From positions 1-44,686 of the forward strand of contig JABDFM010000022.1 of NCBI GenBank assembly GCA_013286565.1: 44,686 bases of DNA, in the 5' to 3' direction. This document shows, in pieces, positions 26,278 through 36,010 of this stretch. The position numbers and the translations under genes are program-made. The notes beneath the pieces were generated by a model. That model was not told where the DNA came from and did not search any database. It worked only from the letters and a program-made list of their open reading frames with translations. The first letter of the stretch is position 1. Each line of letters begins with the position of its first letter. The DNA comes from Bacteroidota bacterium (GTDB lineage Bacteria; Bacteroidota; Bacteroidia; Sphingobacteriales; Sphingobacteriaceae).

Positions 26278-27225
26278 TCAACTGTTTATCCAGCTGAATT
26301 TATAATCGAGCATGGGGTTTTTCATCCGTTCGGCAACTCGGAGTAAACGCGCGGGAAGGTTCATGATATAATCGCGGGCTTTTTCTCCGGTTTCGCTCAG
26401 ATCGGTCACACTTTCAATATGCCAGTCTTCGATTAGTTCCTTCAGGATATCCACGTAATCAATAGCCGTATATATACCTAAACGCTGGGCAGCATCTGTA
26501 AAGTGGCCGAAAGTTTGGCCAACTTTTAAACCAACTTCACGCAGGAAGTGAGCGGGCATCACGATTTTTTTACGCATCATATCCTCAAAAGCCAGCATGG
26601 CTTCGTTGGGGTCAACTTCAAATATCTTTTCGATAAAGTATTTATAGGCTTTTGCGTGGCGCGCCTCGTCACCGGCTATTACGCCGCACATTTTTGAAAG
26701 CAGGGTATCGCCATCCTTTTTTGCCTGCGAGGCTACACGACGGTGCGAAACATTGGTTGCCAGCTCCTGGAACGAAGTATAAATAAAGTTGCGGTATGGA
26801 TCGGTGCCGGTACCTATATCAAAGCCATCGGCTATCAGATATTGGGTGGATACCTCCATCATGCGCATATTTACGCGACCAGAGAGGTAAAGGTATTTAT
26901 TCAGCAGATCGCCGTGACGGTTTTCTTCAGAGGTCCATTTCCTGGTCCATTTCATCCAGCCGCCTTCTTCGTCTTTAGATACGCCCTCAACCATGGTGAG
27001 CCACGACTCATAGGTTGGCAGCGCTTCTTCAGTAATGGTATCACCAACCAAAACAGCGATGAGGTCATATGATAAGCCTGCAGAGCTTTCCTGTAATTCT
27101 TTGATCTCCGAAAAAAATGTTTCCCTTGTTGAATCAGGTAAGAAATCAGAGGGCTGCCAGATGGTGTCAACGGGTTTAAGATATTCATCAATTTTCTGAA
27201 GCATAAATTTCTCAATATGCTTCAT
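26278..27225 (-). CDS. Acyl-ACP desaturase (diiron, soluble type)
   Basis: The sequence has both diiron motifs of the stearoyl-ACP desaturase family: WTSEENRHGDLLNKYLYLSG and GVIAGDEARHAKAYKYF (E-x2-H twice, with E for bridging). It introduces a double bond into acyl-ACP using ferredoxin and O2, so it helps set membrane fluidity. The frame is open to 27279, but a TACCTTTG -7 box overlaps that ATG, so I take the inner ATG at 27225 (MKHIEKFMLQ, 315 residues); the ATG at 27258 is an alternative. Confidence 0.85.
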   Translation of the reverse strand: MKHIEKFMLQKIDEYLKPVDTIWQPSDFLPDSTRETFFSEIKELQESSAGLSYDLIAVLVGDTITEEALPTYESWLTMVEGVSKDEEGGWMKWTRKWTSEENRHGDLLNKYLYLSGRVNMRMMEVSTQYLIADGFDIGTGTDPYRNFIYTSFQELATNVSHRRVASQAKKDGDTLLSKMCGVIAGDEARHAKAYKYFIEKIFEVDPNEAMLAFEDMMRKKIVMPAHFLREVGLKVGQTFGHFTDAAQRLGIYTAIDYVDILKELIEDWHIESVTDLSETGEKARDYIMNLPARLLRVAERMKNPMLDYKFSWINS

Positions 27226-27276
27226 CACTTCACATCTCTTCTCTTCAAAAAATATCATACAAAATCCGTTGGTATG

Positions 27277-27284
27277 CAAAGGTA
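27277..27284 (-). promoter_or_regulatory. Candidate -7 element of the acyl-ACP desaturase
   Basis: On the minus strand TACCTTTG matches the Bacteroidota TAnnTTTG consensus, with a TTG about 22 bases upstream as a possible -33. It covers the most upstream ATG, so it supports an internal start. Confidence 0.45.
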
Positions 27285-27306
27285 ATCATTTAATATCAGT
27301 AAATAA

Positions 27307-27779
27307 CAACTGCTAATTCACTACTTTTTTGCTGTAAAACCAATGGCTTCTTTCTCGCCCTTGTTGGTGTTGTCACCAACAAGTACCACTATTGCAGTTT
27401 GTTGGTGACAACACCAACAAAGGCGGAAATGTCGCTTCATTAGGACTCACCCGATCATCGCTAAGCTGCTTGATCACCCTCTCTTCGCTGCGCGGAAAGA
27501 GGGTAAAACAGCCGGTTATTTTAAAAGCGATTTCCCCTGCTTTACTATTTCCTCGATAGTCATTCACTACTCTCGCCCTTGTTGGTGTTGTCACCAACAA
27601 AGGCGGAAATGTCACTTCATTAGTACTCACCCGATCGTCGCTAAGCCGCTCGATCACCCTCTCTTCGCTGCGCGGAAAGAGGGTAAAACAGCCGGTTATT
27701 TTAAAAGCGATTTCCCGCTTTACTATTCCTTCAACTGCTAATTCACTGCTTTTTTGCTGTAAAACCTATGGCTTCTTTC
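27307..27779. repeat. Insertion of a tandem repeat cassette flanked by a duplicated gene tail
   Basis: A 48-base direct repeat (27307-27354 and 27732-27779, two mismatches) flanks ~377 bases. The right copy is the 3' end of the GH5 gene; the left is an orphan copy of the same tail (…KEAIGFTAKK-stop). Between them is a 180-bp tandem repeat (27421-27536 against 27601-27716). Three TTGTTGGTG/CACCAACAA hairpins start at about 27361, 27399 and 27579; the middle one has loop ACAA and the others TTGT. No gene is accepted in it. Confidence 0.85.
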
Positions 27780-28879
27780 ATGCAATCGGGTAGGTTTTGT
27801 ACCGATGGTTCACCATCAAAAACAGAGAAGTTGGTATTATAATCCCAAAGCATCCCAGGTATGTTTAAGGTTTTTAGCGTTTGCCTTACCGCTTTAATAT
27901 AGCGGCAGCGGCTATCCAGGTCGGCGTATTTATTATAAACCCCGTATTCGCCGCATAAAACGGGTACATGGTACTTCAGCGCCCAGTTTTTTACGATCTG
28001 TAGCTTGTCCTTCACCGAGCGTTCGTTGCCATCCTTGCTGTACTGGTAATAGTTGGTTTCGCCCCAGGTGCCTTTTGCCTTAGGGTTGAGCTGCGGAAAG
28101 TTTGCTGTGTTGTATGGGAAGGGCACACCCGTTGTTGACACTTGATCGCCTATCCATTCGGCGCCCTGGTGAGTAAAAAAGAAAGGCTCGTAAAAATGGA
28201 AAGTGTAAATGATGTTGTCATCGCTCATTGGCGTGGAGCGGCTTAGCTCATAAATTGAATTAAAGTTTGACGCACCCACTATCAGCGTACGGTTTTTGTC
28301 GATCTTACGGATAGCAGCCACTATTTTATTTGCCGCATTTTCCCACTTTTTGGGATCCATGTGGGGCGGCTCGTTGTATAGTTCAAAAAACAGGTTATCA
28401 GCGCTTTCCCGAATGTAGCGGTGTGTTAATTTAATCCAGATATCAATGATGTTTGGCGTTTCGGTCAAATAGTTATTATCATCTAAATTGCCCGTATGGT
28501 AACAAATGATGAGCTTGAATCCGTATAATCTGCACAAAACAAGGGTTTCGTCAATATGCTGCAGCGCTTTTTTCAATGAATCCTCATTGGATTGGAAACT
28601 GGCAAAGGCAACAGGGAGCCTGATACTGTTAAAACCTAACTTTTTGAGCAATTTAAAGTCGCGCGCTTGTATGGCATTTTTATTTAGGATATTTTTATCC
28701 CATATTCGCTCAAGCCACGAGATACTTACCCCATTGTCCAGGCTTGCGGCCCTTTTAAAAACAGCGGGCTCGTTAGAGGGAAATTTCGGATTAGCCAGTA
28801 TAATTGTGCAGAATGATAGGCTTATTAACATTACTAACAGCCTGTTAATAAAGAATGTTGAAAACTCTGTTTTTTTCAC
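27743..28879 (-). CDS. Glycoside hydrolase family 5 (endoglucanase-like), secreted
   Basis: A 378-residue protein with an N-terminal hydrophobic segment (LLVMLISLSFCTIILA) and a GH5 barrel. The acid/base is Glu170 in FFELYNEPP and the nucleophile Glu311 in VLCGEYGVY; His228 and Tyr230 (TFHFYEP) and Trp345 fit the active-site cleft. The family cleaves beta-1,4-glucans and related polymers. It diverges, 63 bases away, from the kinase/BcsB/GT2 operon, like cellulases (BcsZ) that accompany bacterial cellulose synthases, although BcsZ is GH8. Its last codons are duplicated downstream in the repeat cassette. Confidence 0.88.
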   Translation of the reverse strand: MKKTEFSTFFINRLLVMLISLSFCTIILANPKFPSNEPAVFKRAASLDNGVSISWLERIWDKNILNKNAIQARDFKLLKKLGFNSIRLPVAFASFQSNEDSLKKALQHIDETLVLCRLYGFKLIICYHTGNLDDNNYLTETPNIIDIWIKLTHRYIRESADNLFFELYNEPPHMDPKKWENAANKIVAAIRKIDKNRTLIVGASNFNSIYELSRSTPMSDDNIIYTFHFYEPFFFTHQGAEWIGDQVSTTGVPFPYNTANFPQLNPKAKGTWGETNYYQYSKDGNERSVKDKLQIVKNWALKYHVPVLCGEYGVYNKYADLDSRCRYIKAVRQTLKTLNIPGMLWDYNTNFSVFDGEPSVQNLPDCMKEAIGFTAKKQ

Positions 28880-28942
28880 TTACTTTTATTACATACTAAA
28901 TTAACGACAAGTTTAATCTTATACCAATTAAGAAACTATATA

Positions 28943-30289
28943 ATGTTTATTCAAATTAATAAAGAAGAATATTTAAAAGAAGTTTCGAAAAAGGCCTGGT
29001 TCCAGACTCACAATATCATCTTTACTATAATTTTTTTATTCCCTGTATTTTTTGTCATCGACCTGATCTATGCCAAAGATATATGGATGCAGATCATGAT
29101 TGTAAGAATTATTATTGTGCTGCTTATTTATTCGTTATACAACTATATTTACAGTAAGAAATATAATTACCGCATACTTTTACATATAACCTTTTTCCTC
29201 ATTTCGGCCCTGTCAGCGCTTTTATGTTCGCTGGTCAATATCCAGAATCTTGCTATTTATTTCCTTTCCTACTCGGCAATCATTTTATTCTTTAACCTGC
29301 AGGTGTTCTGGGAACCTATCAACTCGGTTATCCAAACCCTGATAGCTTTAGTGCTGCTTGCTGTATTTTTTAACATCTTCAGCGAATATACCATTGATAA
29401 CTTTATCAGTAACGGCGGTCAGTTCTTTTTGATCATCGCCATTATTTCGTGCCTTATTCCAAACGCGAGGCATAAGGTGATATTGCGCGAGGTGCAACAG
29501 CAGATACAGATCGAAAAATCAAATGAACAGTTAAAATCCCAGAACAGGGACATAAGTGAGAAAAATAACATCATCGATTTGCAATACGAACAATTGCGTA
29601 AGCTTGATGAACAAAAAAACAGCTTTATCAATATCGCGGGGCACGACCTTAAAAACCTGATAGGATCCATTATCATGAGTAATAACATGATCAAGGAGGA
29701 AGAAGACCGTTTAAGCCCCGATCAAAAAGAGTTTACAGGGTACATCACGCAATCAGCCGAGAAAATGCAGTATATGCTAAGCAAGTTGATGGATGTAAGG
29801 GAGATCGAATCGCCCGAAATGAAGTTTAACCTCGAGATATTTGACATCAACTCAGAGGTGCAGCATGTGTATCGTGGGTTGATCGAAACCGCCCAGATGA
29901 AAAACATCCATTTGATTGATAACATCCTAAAATTGCCCCTCAATGTGAAGCTCGACCGCGTATTTACCGGGCAAATTTTCCAGAACCTGTTATCAAACAT
30001 TATCAAGTTTTCGCAAACAAACAACAGCATCAAGGTGGCAACCGGGCTGCAGCGCCAACGGTTTATTTTTGAGATAATTGACGAAGGCATTGCCATTGGC
30101 CAGGAAGAACTGGATATGATGTTTAATAAATTAAAGACTTTAAATGATGCATCGGGACATATAGAAAGCCGTCTTGGACTGGGGCTTTCCATCGCCAAGC
30201 TAATGACCCAGGAAATGGGTGGCGAGCTGCTTTACCGCAGCGATGAAAACGGCAATTATTTTAGAGTGGAGTTTAACGTGATCAATTAA
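28943..30289 (+). CDS. Sensor histidine kinase, membrane-bound
   Basis: The first ~190 of 448 residues hold about six hydrophobic segments (IIFTIIFLFPVFFVIDLIY and later), then a coiled coil (EVQQQIQIEKSNEQLKSQNR). The HisKA box has phospho-acceptor His234 in INIAGHDLKNLIGS, followed by an HATPase_c domain with IIDEGIAI and LGLGLSIAK. An N-box Asn lies in NLLSNIIKFSQ. No response regulator is adjacent. The stop lies 13 bases before the BcsB-like start, so it seems to be the first gene of the exopolysaccharide operon and may control it. Confidence 0.9.
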   Translation: MFIQINKEEYLKEVSKKAWFQTHNIIFTIIFLFPVFFVIDLIYAKDIWMQIMIVRIIIVLLIYSLYNYIYSKKYNYRILLHITFFLISALSALLCSLVNIQNLAIYFLSYSAIILFFNLQVFWEPINSVIQTLIALVLLAVFFNIFSEYTIDNFISNGGQFFLIIAIISCLIPNARHKVILREVQQQIQIEKSNEQLKSQNRDISEKNNIIDLQYEQLRKLDEQKNSFINIAGHDLKNLIGSIIMSNNMIKEEEDRLSPDQKEFTGYITQSAEKMQYMLSKLMDVREIESPEMKFNLEIFDINSEVQHVYRGLIETAQMKNIHLIDNILKLPLNVKLDRVFTGQIFQNLLSNIIKFSQTNNSIKVATGLQRQRFIFEIIDEGIAIGQEELDMMFNKLKTLNDASGHIESRLGLGLSIAKLMTQEMGGELLYRSDENGNYFRVEFNVIN

Positions 30290-30302
30290 TACTAATAACC
30301 AG

Positions 30303-32387
30303 ATGAATAAATTTTTCAGCCTTTTAGCTCTTGCATTCCTGTTAAGTACAGCGGCAATGGCGCAGCAAAGCATTACATCCTTTAAGGCAATGGGGCATGA
30401 TGACGAGTCGATATATGGCATGATCGGCGCCAGCTCGTTTTACTTTAAGATCAGCCCATTAACAGAAATGAAAGGGAGTTCGCTGGTATTGTATATTGAG
30501 CCCTCACAAGCGCTGATCAAAGATCACTCTTTTATTAATATCATTATTAATGAAAGGCCCATGTATAGCGCCCGGCTTACTAAGGACTCTATTGAAAAAG
30601 TAACGATTAATTTAACCCCCGAGGATCTATCATCCGATAAGTTCCTGAAGATACAGGTTAAAACACTGCTAACCGTTTCGGACGACAAATGTAAGGACCT
30701 AGACAACCCGGCTACATGGGTAAAAGTAAAGGACTATTCTTATTTATCGCTTAATAAAAGCAACTCTAATTTCTTTAAAAATGTGAACATCAGCAATTGC
30801 TTTGAGTCAAAAAGAGCTATTGTATATCCGTCAAATCCAAGTCTGCATGATCTTAAAGCAGTTGCCTGGGCTTATTCAAGGTTAAAAAAGGCAAATAACA
30901 GGGATATTAAAGTTTTTGAGGCTGATAAAGTTCCCGATAGTATCAGAAACTATATCATGGTGGGCAATATGACCAGCCTGCCTGCTGATAAAAAAGCTTT
31001 AATAAACGTAAGTCCGCAGAAAAATCAGGGCTTGTTGTTCCTGAATAAATCAGTGAGCACCTACCGGGATACTATTACAAAAATGGTTACCACTAAAGGT
31101 GTAACCACACCCGTTAAATCTGTTGCGGAGGTTTCTGTGCCGGGTGAGATATTGTTTATTACCGGCGCGGATGATATTGGTTACGAAAAAACCATCACCG
31201 CCCTGGGTAACATGAATATATTAAATTCGTCATTTGGCGAATACTTGCTGATAGATAACGCGCAAAACAGCTTTTTCAAAACCATTGACGAGAACAGGTC
31301 GAAATTAACACTCCGGCAAGTTGGCGGATCGCCTAATTTCATGTCGGGGATTGGTTCATTAACCAATGTGTATAGTTTTAAAAATAGCGACTTTAGTTTT
31401 ACACCAAAAGAAGTTGAGATCAGGTTTATTGGTAACTACAGCAGTTTGACCCCCGGCGATCGCGGCTATTTTAACATCTACCTGAATGGTATGCTCATCA
31501 GCAGCGAAAGGCTTGATGCATCGGGTAAGCTAAACACGTCTGTTTCTATTAACCGGTACCAACATCATAAGTACAATACCATTGAGGCCGAATTCAGGAT
31601 ATATCCAAGCAGTGGTAATTGTATCAACTCGTTCACCAACTTTTTTGCCGAGATCGATGTAGATAAATCATACCTGGAATCAAAAAATCCATTTATCACA
31701 AATGACCTTAGTTTTTACCAATATCCTGAGGCATTTAATACCGGCACCACCCGCATAGTGGTTACCAAGGAGTATGCCAAGTATGCCGCCGCTGCCATGG
31801 GCGAGATTATTTATGAGCTGAATAATAATATCAACTCCAATAATTTCCCTGAGTTTGTTTATTCTGACCAGATGGGTGCACCCGAGTTGAAAAAGTACAA
31901 TATTATTGCGCTTTTGGCACAAAACGACCCGTTGATGGTTGAATTCCAGGACGCTCCGATACAGTTTAACCACAGGTTCAGAATATATAATAACGAGAAT
32001 AGGGAAAAGGTTTACGAGCTATCCGATTCGGTATCAAACGGCCTGGGCCAAATTTTTTACGGGCGAAGCAACAACGCAGTATTAGTGCTGACAGCTACCG
32101 GGACACAACTTTCGGATGCCTTTACGTCTGCCGCAAAATCCATCACCGAGCAGTTATCTACGCTTTCGAGCAATGTGTGTATCTCTGATGTAAACGGCAA
32201 TAAATATTTGTTCAACATCAATAAATCAAGCGAAAACCTGGAATATATTGATACCAAAAGCGCCCTCACCCGTTTCTGGGAGAACTATAATCTATACATT
32301 TTGCTGGGCATACTGGTAATTATATTGATGTCGTTCCTTTATGTGCGCTCAAAAGTTCAAAAATCACAGGAACTATTTAATGAGTAA
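30303..32387 (+). CDS. BcsB-like cellulose synthase regulatory subunit
   Basis: The 694-residue product has a signal peptide (MNKFFSLLALAFLLSTAAMA) and a C-terminal transmembrane helix (LYILLGILVIILMSFLYVRS), the layout of BcsB. Features shared with BcsB include paired carbohydrate-binding/flavodoxin-like regions with SSLVLYIEPS, a DDKC…ATWVKV segment and a second GYFNIYLNG…NTIEAEFRIYP segment. BcsB is the periplasmic partner that guides nascent glucan out of the synthase. It precedes the GT2 gene by 68 bases, as bcsB and bcsA are paired elsewhere (often in the other order). Confidence 0.8.
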   Translation: MNKFFSLLALAFLLSTAAMAQQSITSFKAMGHDDESIYGMIGASSFYFKISPLTEMKGSSLVLYIEPSQALIKDHSFINIIINERPMYSARLTKDSIEKVTINLTPEDLSSDKFLKIQVKTLLTVSDDKCKDLDNPATWVKVKDYSYLSLNKSNSNFFKNVNISNCFESKRAIVYPSNPSLHDLKAVAWAYSRLKKANNRDIKVFEADKVPDSIRNYIMVGNMTSLPADKKALINVSPQKNQGLLFLNKSVSTYRDTITKMVTTKGVTTPVKSVAEVSVPGEILFITGADDIGYEKTITALGNMNILNSSFGEYLLIDNAQNSFFKTIDENRSKLTLRQVGGSPNFMSGIGSLTNVYSFKNSDFSFTPKEVEIRFIGNYSSLTPGDRGYFNIYLNGMLISSERLDASGKLNTSVSINRYQHHKYNTIEAEFRIYPSSGNCINSFTNFFAEIDVDKSYLESKNPFITNDLSFYQYPEAFNTGTTRIVVTKEYAKYAAAAMGEIIYELNNNINSNNFPEFVYSDQMGAPELKKYNIIALLAQNDPLMVEFQDAPIQFNHRFRIYNNENREKVYELSDSVSNGLGQIFYGRSNNAVLVLTATGTQLSDAFTSAAKSITEQLSTLSSNVCISDVNGNKYLFNINKSSENLEYIDTKSALTRFWENYNLYILLGILVIILMSFLYVRSKVQKSQELFNE

Positions 32388-32455
32388 ATAGCAACCCCGG
32401 TTGTAAAACCGTTTGATGAATTTAACACTAACGGTCAACTCTATAATCCGAAACA

Positions 32456-34354
32456 ATGAGAACATCAGTTCCTGATCTTTCAGTAAATAAAAGTCCTGAA
32501 TTTAACCCGAAGGGACTTTCAATTCCTGAACTTTTGGTCAGCGATGGTTTTATAACGCGCGCCGAACGGGGCAGGATAGAGAAATTTGCAAACAAATCCG
32601 ACTTATCTTTTATCAAAGTAGCGTTAAGTTTTGGCCACATATCCCGTAAAAATTATTACCGCTCAATAGCTAACGCCGGGTATGAGGTTCAACCCATCAG
32701 GGAACTGGCTTTTGATAAGGATGTATTAAGCAAGATCGAGCTTGAATTTGCTGACTCGCATTTAGCTTTACCGTTACGGATCGAAAACAATAAGGTGGTG
32801 ACGGTAATGGCTGACCCCACCGACCGGCTATTTGTTGATTTTATCAGGATGACCTATAATATGGAGCCGGAGATCATTGTAGCCGACGACCTGGATATTG
32901 TATGGTTCAGTCACAAGCTTATTGGCGAAAAGTATGTTAAATCGGCTGTTTTTGAATTGTTGAACCGCGACCCCGATAGTTCAGCACTAACCACCTTTAC
33001 GGCGCCGCAATTAGTATTGCTTTTTTTATTGCTGGGTTTGATCGCCGCAGGTTTAGTTCTGAATTTTAAGGCGGTTACCATTATACTTAATGTGGCTATG
33101 AGTGTATTTTTCCTGGTAGCTATCGTATTTAAATTATTCCTTTCCCTGGTTGGCTCCCGGTTTGAGTTGCACCAGGCTGTTACCAAAGATGATGTAAGGG
33201 ATCTGATTGAGGCCGATCTGCCTGTTTACACTATTCTTTTACCGGTATATAAAGAAGACAAACTGATCAAAAAACTGATATGGAATTTGCAAAGCCTGGA
33301 TTACCCACGCGAAAAGCTCGATGTTAAGTTATTGATAGAAGAGGACGACGAAAAAACTTTAAATGCTGTACGCAATCTCGATTTCCCGGCCACTTTTGAG
33401 GTGATCATTGTGCCATTCCACATGCCTCAAACCAAACCGAAGGCTTGTAACTATGGGCTTCTTTTTGCACGCGGGGAATATTTAACTATTTATGATGCGG
33501 AAGATATACCGGATACGGATCAGCTTAAAAAAGTAGTGAGCCTGTTTAATAAACTGCCCGAAAATTATATCTGCGTTCAAAGCGCGTTGAACTATTTTAA
33601 CAGGAACGAAAACTTCCTGACCAGGATGTTTACGCTTGAATATTCATACTGGTTTGATTATATGCTGCCGGGCCTGGATACATTGGATATCCCCATCCCC
33701 CTGGGTGGCACCAGTAACCATTTTAAAATGGCAAACCTGATCGAATTAGGTGCCTGGGATCCTTTTAATGTGACCGAAGATGCCGATTTGGGTGTGCGGG
33801 CTTATGCTAAGGGTTATAAAGTAGCCATTGTTAATTCAACCACGTACGAAGAAGCTAATAATGAACCGATCAACTGGATACGCCAGCGCTCAAGATGGAT
33901 AAAGGGATATATGCAAACCTACCTGGTGCACATGCGCAACCCTGCCAAACTGGTAAAAAAGATCGGCTGGAAGGGCTTTTTAGGGTTCAATTTTTTTGTC
34001 GGCGCAACCCCTATAACATTTTTAATTTACCCTGTTTTGTTATTTGTGTTTTTGAGCTATGTTGTATTTAACATAGCTGCCATCAAATCGCTCTTTCCGG
34101 ATTGGGTGCTGTTTATATCCATATTTAACCTGATGGTGGGTAATATCCTGATGATCTATGTAAATATGATGGCTGTTTTTAAACGCCGTTTTTATGAGCT
34201 GATCCTGTTTGCCATTGCCAACCCTATCTATTGGTTAATGCACTCCGCAGCGGCTTATATGGGTTTATACCAATTGATAGTAAATCCATTTTACTGGGAG
34301 AAAACTAACCACGGATTAAGTAAAATAAACAATCCTACAAATGTTATTAAATGA
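32456..34354 (+). CDS. GT2 family polysaccharide synthase with N-terminal MshEN-like domain
   Basis: The N-terminal ~170 of 632 residues resemble the T2SSE_N/MshEN domain: LSIPELLVSDGFITRAERGR, then SFIKVALSFGHISRKNYYRS, then LALPLRIENNKVVTVMADP. MshEN binds c-di-GMP in some proteins, but its RLG motifs are degenerate here. Two transmembrane helices follow (about 180-230). The GT2 core has EEDD (295-298), DAEDIP (347-352), TEDAD (440-444) and QRSRW (477-481), then more transmembrane helices. This is the processive cellulose/hyaluronan synthase pattern, similar to XagB-type enzymes. There is no C-terminal PilZ domain. The product polymer is unknown; a beta-glucan is likely given the BcsB and GH5 neighbours. 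Confidence 0.85.
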   Translation: MRTSVPDLSVNKSPEFNPKGLSIPELLVSDGFITRAERGRIEKFANKSDLSFIKVALSFGHISRKNYYRSIANAGYEVQPIRELAFDKDVLSKIELEFADSHLALPLRIENNKVVTVMADPTDRLFVDFIRMTYNMEPEIIVADDLDIVWFSHKLIGEKYVKSAVFELLNRDPDSSALTTFTAPQLVLLFLLLGLIAAGLVLNFKAVTIILNVAMSVFFLVAIVFKLFLSLVGSRFELHQAVTKDDVRDLIEADLPVYTILLPVYKEDKLIKKLIWNLQSLDYPREKLDVKLLIEEDDEKTLNAVRNLDFPATFEVIIVPFHMPQTKPKACNYGLLFARGEYLTIYDAEDIPDTDQLKKVVSLFNKLPENYICVQSALNYFNRNENFLTRMFTLEYSYWFDYMLPGLDTLDIPIPLGGTSNHFKMANLIELGAWDPFNVTEDADLGVRAYAKGYKVAIVNSTTYEEANNEPINWIRQRSRWIKGYMQTYLVHMRNPAKLVKKIGWKGFLGFNFFVGATPITFLIYPVLLFVFLSYVVFNIAAIKSLFPDWVLFISIFNLMVGNILMIYVNMMAVFKRRFYELILFAIANPIYWLMHSAAAYMGLYQLIVNPFYWEKTNHGLSKINNPTNVIK

Positions 34355-35907
34355 GAAGTAAAAGACCCTTATATCTTCTCATTATTACGGCATTATTAGC
34401 GGCCTATTATCTTTTTTTAGGCATTTACTTAAACAAGCTGGGGTATTATAACCAGGAGTCGCTTTTTTATATCGAGAAAACCAAGATCCTTTTTGATGGA
34501 CTGGGCAACCGCCTCAAGATAATGGGGCTAACGTCGCCTATGCTGCCTTTTTTTGGCACCTTCATTTTTTCATTCAAAAATAGCCTGCTTGCACCGGTAT
34601 TTGCTTCGGCAATTGGCACAGCTATGCTTTTTTATGTGATGGCGTCAACCTTAACAAAACGAAGCCATGATGATTTTTATTTATTGTTGATACTGGTTGT
34701 ATTTGTGTTTCACCCCGGTATGTTGTACACGGCCTGTTCGGGCAAATCAATATACATGGTGCTTATTTTCTTTTATTTATTCTTCTTCCATATCATCCGG
34801 TATTACAAGTCAAATACCACTTTCCATGTTTCTATTGCGAGTATATGCCTGGTGATACTGGTATTTTGCGATTACAAGTTTATCTGGCTCACTTTATTTT
34901 TTATCCCGCTGGTACTGTTCATCGCTATCCAAAGCCTCAACCTCGGCGAAAAGGAAACTATTTTCAGACTATTCAAAAGCTTTAACAGCCCTGCATTGCG
35001 GCGCAAGCTGATCAATAAAACGTTTGCCATTTATATCATCATATTTATTCTGCCACTGTCAACAGTATTGATCTTTAAAATGCTGAACCTGACACATGCC
35101 AATGACCTGGACTATTTTATCGATAGCCCTTATGCCACCTGGACCGTCCTGGCAGATCGCATGAGCTTTGAGCAGGCTACCAGTTTTTCGCATTACCAGT
35201 CGTCACAGATATCACCCTTAGTTACGGCAAGCATAGCGCTTTTTTGCCCCATGATCGTAGTGGCCATCTACCTATTCAGGCACAATACTTACGAGACTTT
35301 GACCATTATGGCTCCGTTTGCTTTTGTAGAGTTCCTGCAGATCAAATACGATAAAATATTCCTATCATACGAGTACTTTCTCATCTTCCTGGTATTGTCC
35401 TTGTTGTGCCTTATACTTAGGGGGCACTCGCATGACAAGCAGATGCACATGAAAACCATCCTGAGCATACTCGTACTATTCCAGTTATATACCGGTTACA
35501 CCTTCTTAAAAAAATCATTCATTTCTGAAGAACGGGATTTTGCTACCGTTTTATTTAACCCAGCCCCGGTTGATAAGCAAGCGGGGAACCGCGAGATGGC
35601 CGATTACATCAACACATTACCCAGCAACGGGCGGATCTTAATTGATGATGCTATTGCATACCCTGTTATTTCGTTCACTGATCATGTTCAGCGACTCACC
35701 CTGCCTTACCAGGAAACCTATTTAAGTGCCAGCGAAGCACCCGAGCATTATGTGAGTTATATACTTATCGCAACCGATACCAACCCCATGACCAGCTATA
35801 CCCAGCTAAATTACAGGTATGTACCCGCCATCAAACATTCGGATAATAACCTTAACCTCCAGAAAGTTTACGAAACTGATGACTGGATATTGTATAAGGT
35901 GTTTTGA
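34351..35907 (+). CDS. Polytopic membrane protein, possible GT-C-type glycosyltransferase
   Basis: The ATG overlaps the GT2 stop by four bases (ATGA), so translation is coupled. The 518-residue protein has about 11 hydrophobic helices up to residue ~395, then a soluble C-terminal domain of ~120 residues (SNGRILIDDAIAYPVISF). The arrangement resembles GT-C lipid-linked-sugar glycosyltransferases (GT39-like), but I see no clear DE or DD motif in the first loop (YYNQESLFY). It may decorate or help export the polymer. Found last in the operon. Confidence 0.65.
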   Translation: MRSKRPLYLLIITALLAAYYLFLGIYLNKLGYYNQESLFYIEKTKILFDGLGNRLKIMGLTSPMLPFFGTFIFSFKNSLLAPVFASAIGTAMLFYVMASTLTKRSHDDFYLLLILVVFVFHPGMLYTACSGKSIYMVLIFFYLFFFHIIRYYKSNTTFHVSIASICLVILVFCDYKFIWLTLFFIPLVLFIAIQSLNLGEKETIFRLFKSFNSPALRRKLINKTFAIYIIIFILPLSTVLIFKMLNLTHANDLDYFIDSPYATWTVLADRMSFEQATSFSHYQSSQISPLVTASIALFCPMIVVAIYLFRHNTYETLTIMAPFAFVEFLQIKYDKIFLSYEYFLIFLVLSLLCLILRGHSHDKQMHMKTILSILVLFQLYTGYTFLKKSFISEERDFATVLFNPAPVDKQAGNREMADYINTLPSNGRILIDDAIAYPVISFTDHVQRLTLPYQETYLSASEAPEHYVSYILIATDTNPMTSYTQLNYRYVPAIKHSDNNLNLQKVYETDDWILYKVF

Positions 35908-36010
35908 GGTGGTTTTTCAGTGGGCAGTTTGCAGTAGCAGTTAGCAGGGAATTAGAAAAAGAGCGTTGTCATGGTGATCCTGTCGAACCATGTCTGGGAA
36001 GGTCTCGGGA

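Noticed and set aside
27373..27657. A 94-codon minus-strand open frame
   Set aside because: It lies wholly in the tandem repeat cassette and its product repeats LSDDRVS.NE.TFPPLLV because the DNA does; no start signal or family.
27354..27731. CRISPR array
   Set aside because: Only three hairpin repeats at uneven spacing, with longer homologous units rather than unique spacers, and no cas genes.
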